Positions 63,691 to 64,000 of a stretch of 64,000 bases of DNA are shown piece by piece (position 1 is the first letter of the stretch; each line of letters opens with the position of its first letter). The translations under genes were made by a program, and so were the position numbers. The notes below the pieces were generated by a model. It was not told the DNA's origin. It ran no database searches and was given only the letters and a program-made list of their open reading frames with translations. The stretch covers positions 3,224,001 through 3,288,000 of the forward strand of contig CP094668.1 of the NCBI GenBank assembly GCA_022836915.1, read 5' to 3'. This DNA comes from Paenibacillus sp. OVF10. GTDB lineage: Bacteria > Bacillota > Bacilli > Paenibacillales > Paenibacillaceae.

Positions 63691-64000
63691 ATGTGGTTTG
63701 GTAGAAAAGGGCGAAGTCTGGTTGGAAGAACAATGAAGTCGGTACTTGTAAGTGGCGTGATGATCACAAGTGTCTGGTCCCTGGTGGCTTGTTCGGCATC
63801 ATCCATTGAACAGGAGCGGAAGGTCTACACCCGCGAAGCGACAGATGAAGGAAATATGAGAGCACAGAGTCAAGGACACGGATTAAACGGTGAATTGGTG
63901 AGTGAGATCAGTAAGAGTTTTGAAGCAAAAGGCATTCAGCTGATGAATAATATGTCTGCCGATGACGGCCATGGTGGGATCTCTTATATGTATTTGTTGA
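63691..64000 (+). CDS. Putative lipoprotein, 3' end cut by the window
   Basis: Open to the end of the window: 103 codons visible. An N-terminal signal segment (SVLVSGVMITSVWSLVAC) ends in the lipobox LVAC, so Cys34 or a nearby start would be lipidated. The mature part has SSIEQERKVYTREA and many polar residues. GGAAAGGAAGG before ATG 63691. No family recognised. Confidence 0.65.
   Translation, partial: MWFGRKGRSLVGRTMKSVLVSGVMITSVWSLVACSASSIEQERKVYTREATDEGNMRAQSQGHGLNGELVSEISKSFEAKGIQLMNNMSADDGHGGISYMYLL

Overview
The window is a continuous stretch of chromosome in which every convincing gene lies on the + strand. Gene order follows the Bacillus subtilis rpsB-to-ymcA region almost step by step: rpsB-tsf-pyrH-frr-uppS-cdsA-dxr-rseP-proS-polC, rimP-nusA-rnpM-L7Ae-infB-rbfA-nrnA-truB-ribF-rpsO-pnp, ylxY-mlpA, dpaAB-dapG-dapA, rnjB-tepA-ylzJ-spoIIIE, ymfF-ymfH-ymfI-ymfJ-ymfK-ymfM, pgsA-cinA-recA, recX, rny-ymdB-spoVS, miaB-ricA. 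Sporulation genes (dpaA/dpaB, sleB, spoVS, spoIIIE), a short EF-Ts (216 aa once repaired), an archaeal/eukaryal-type ProRS and the codon style point to an endospore-forming Paenibacillus or close relative. The species is an inference; no rRNA is present.

Layout. 1-8.5 kb: translation factors, isoprenoid and phospholipid synthesis, site-2 protease and prolyl-tRNA synthetase. 8.7-13 kb: replicative polymerase polC. 13.1-24.3 kb: the transcription/translation operon from rimP to ribF, then rpsO and pnp. 24.4-31.4 kb: a sporulation/lysine-DPA block (ylxY-like, mlpA, dut, dpaAB, dapG, dapA); DapA makes the precursor that DpaA/DpaB turn into spore dipicolinate. 31.5-38.6 kb: RNase J, TepA, YlzJ, SpoIIIE/FtsK and the germination lysin SleB. 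38.7-47.7 kb: ymf cluster, yajQ, pgsA and cinA. 47.9-53.3 kb: recA-recX, RNase Y, ymdB, spoVS. 53.3-61.4 kb: less conserved genes (dipeptidase, pduL, miaB, ricA, thioesterase) and an NAD-salvage cluster (Nudix/NrtR-like, nicotinamidase, nicotinate phosphoribosyltransferase). 61.8-64 kb: a membrane protein, a YhdH-type oxidoreductase and a lipoprotein cut by the window end.

A main caveat for any reader: fifteen genes, including essential single-copy ones (tsf, proS, polC, dapG, spoIIIE), are broken by eighteen 1-2 base indels, mostly one base lost from an A or G run. Repairing each restores a full-length family member, so sequencing or assembly error is far more likely than gene decay. I annotate these as single genes and give each indel position.

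Regulatory signals are informative: a very good sigma-G promoter before sleB, a sigma-H promoter before spoVS, a sigma-E-like promoter before the ylxY-like gene, a LexA box before recA, and a palindrome overlapping the promoter of the NrtR-like gene. The least explained sequences are a structured repeat-like element between miaB and ricA (about 57.0-57.17 kb) and a predicted three-way-junction RNA before the thioesterase (57.73-57.78 kb). I see no tRNA, rRNA, CRISPR array, insertion sequence or prophage.
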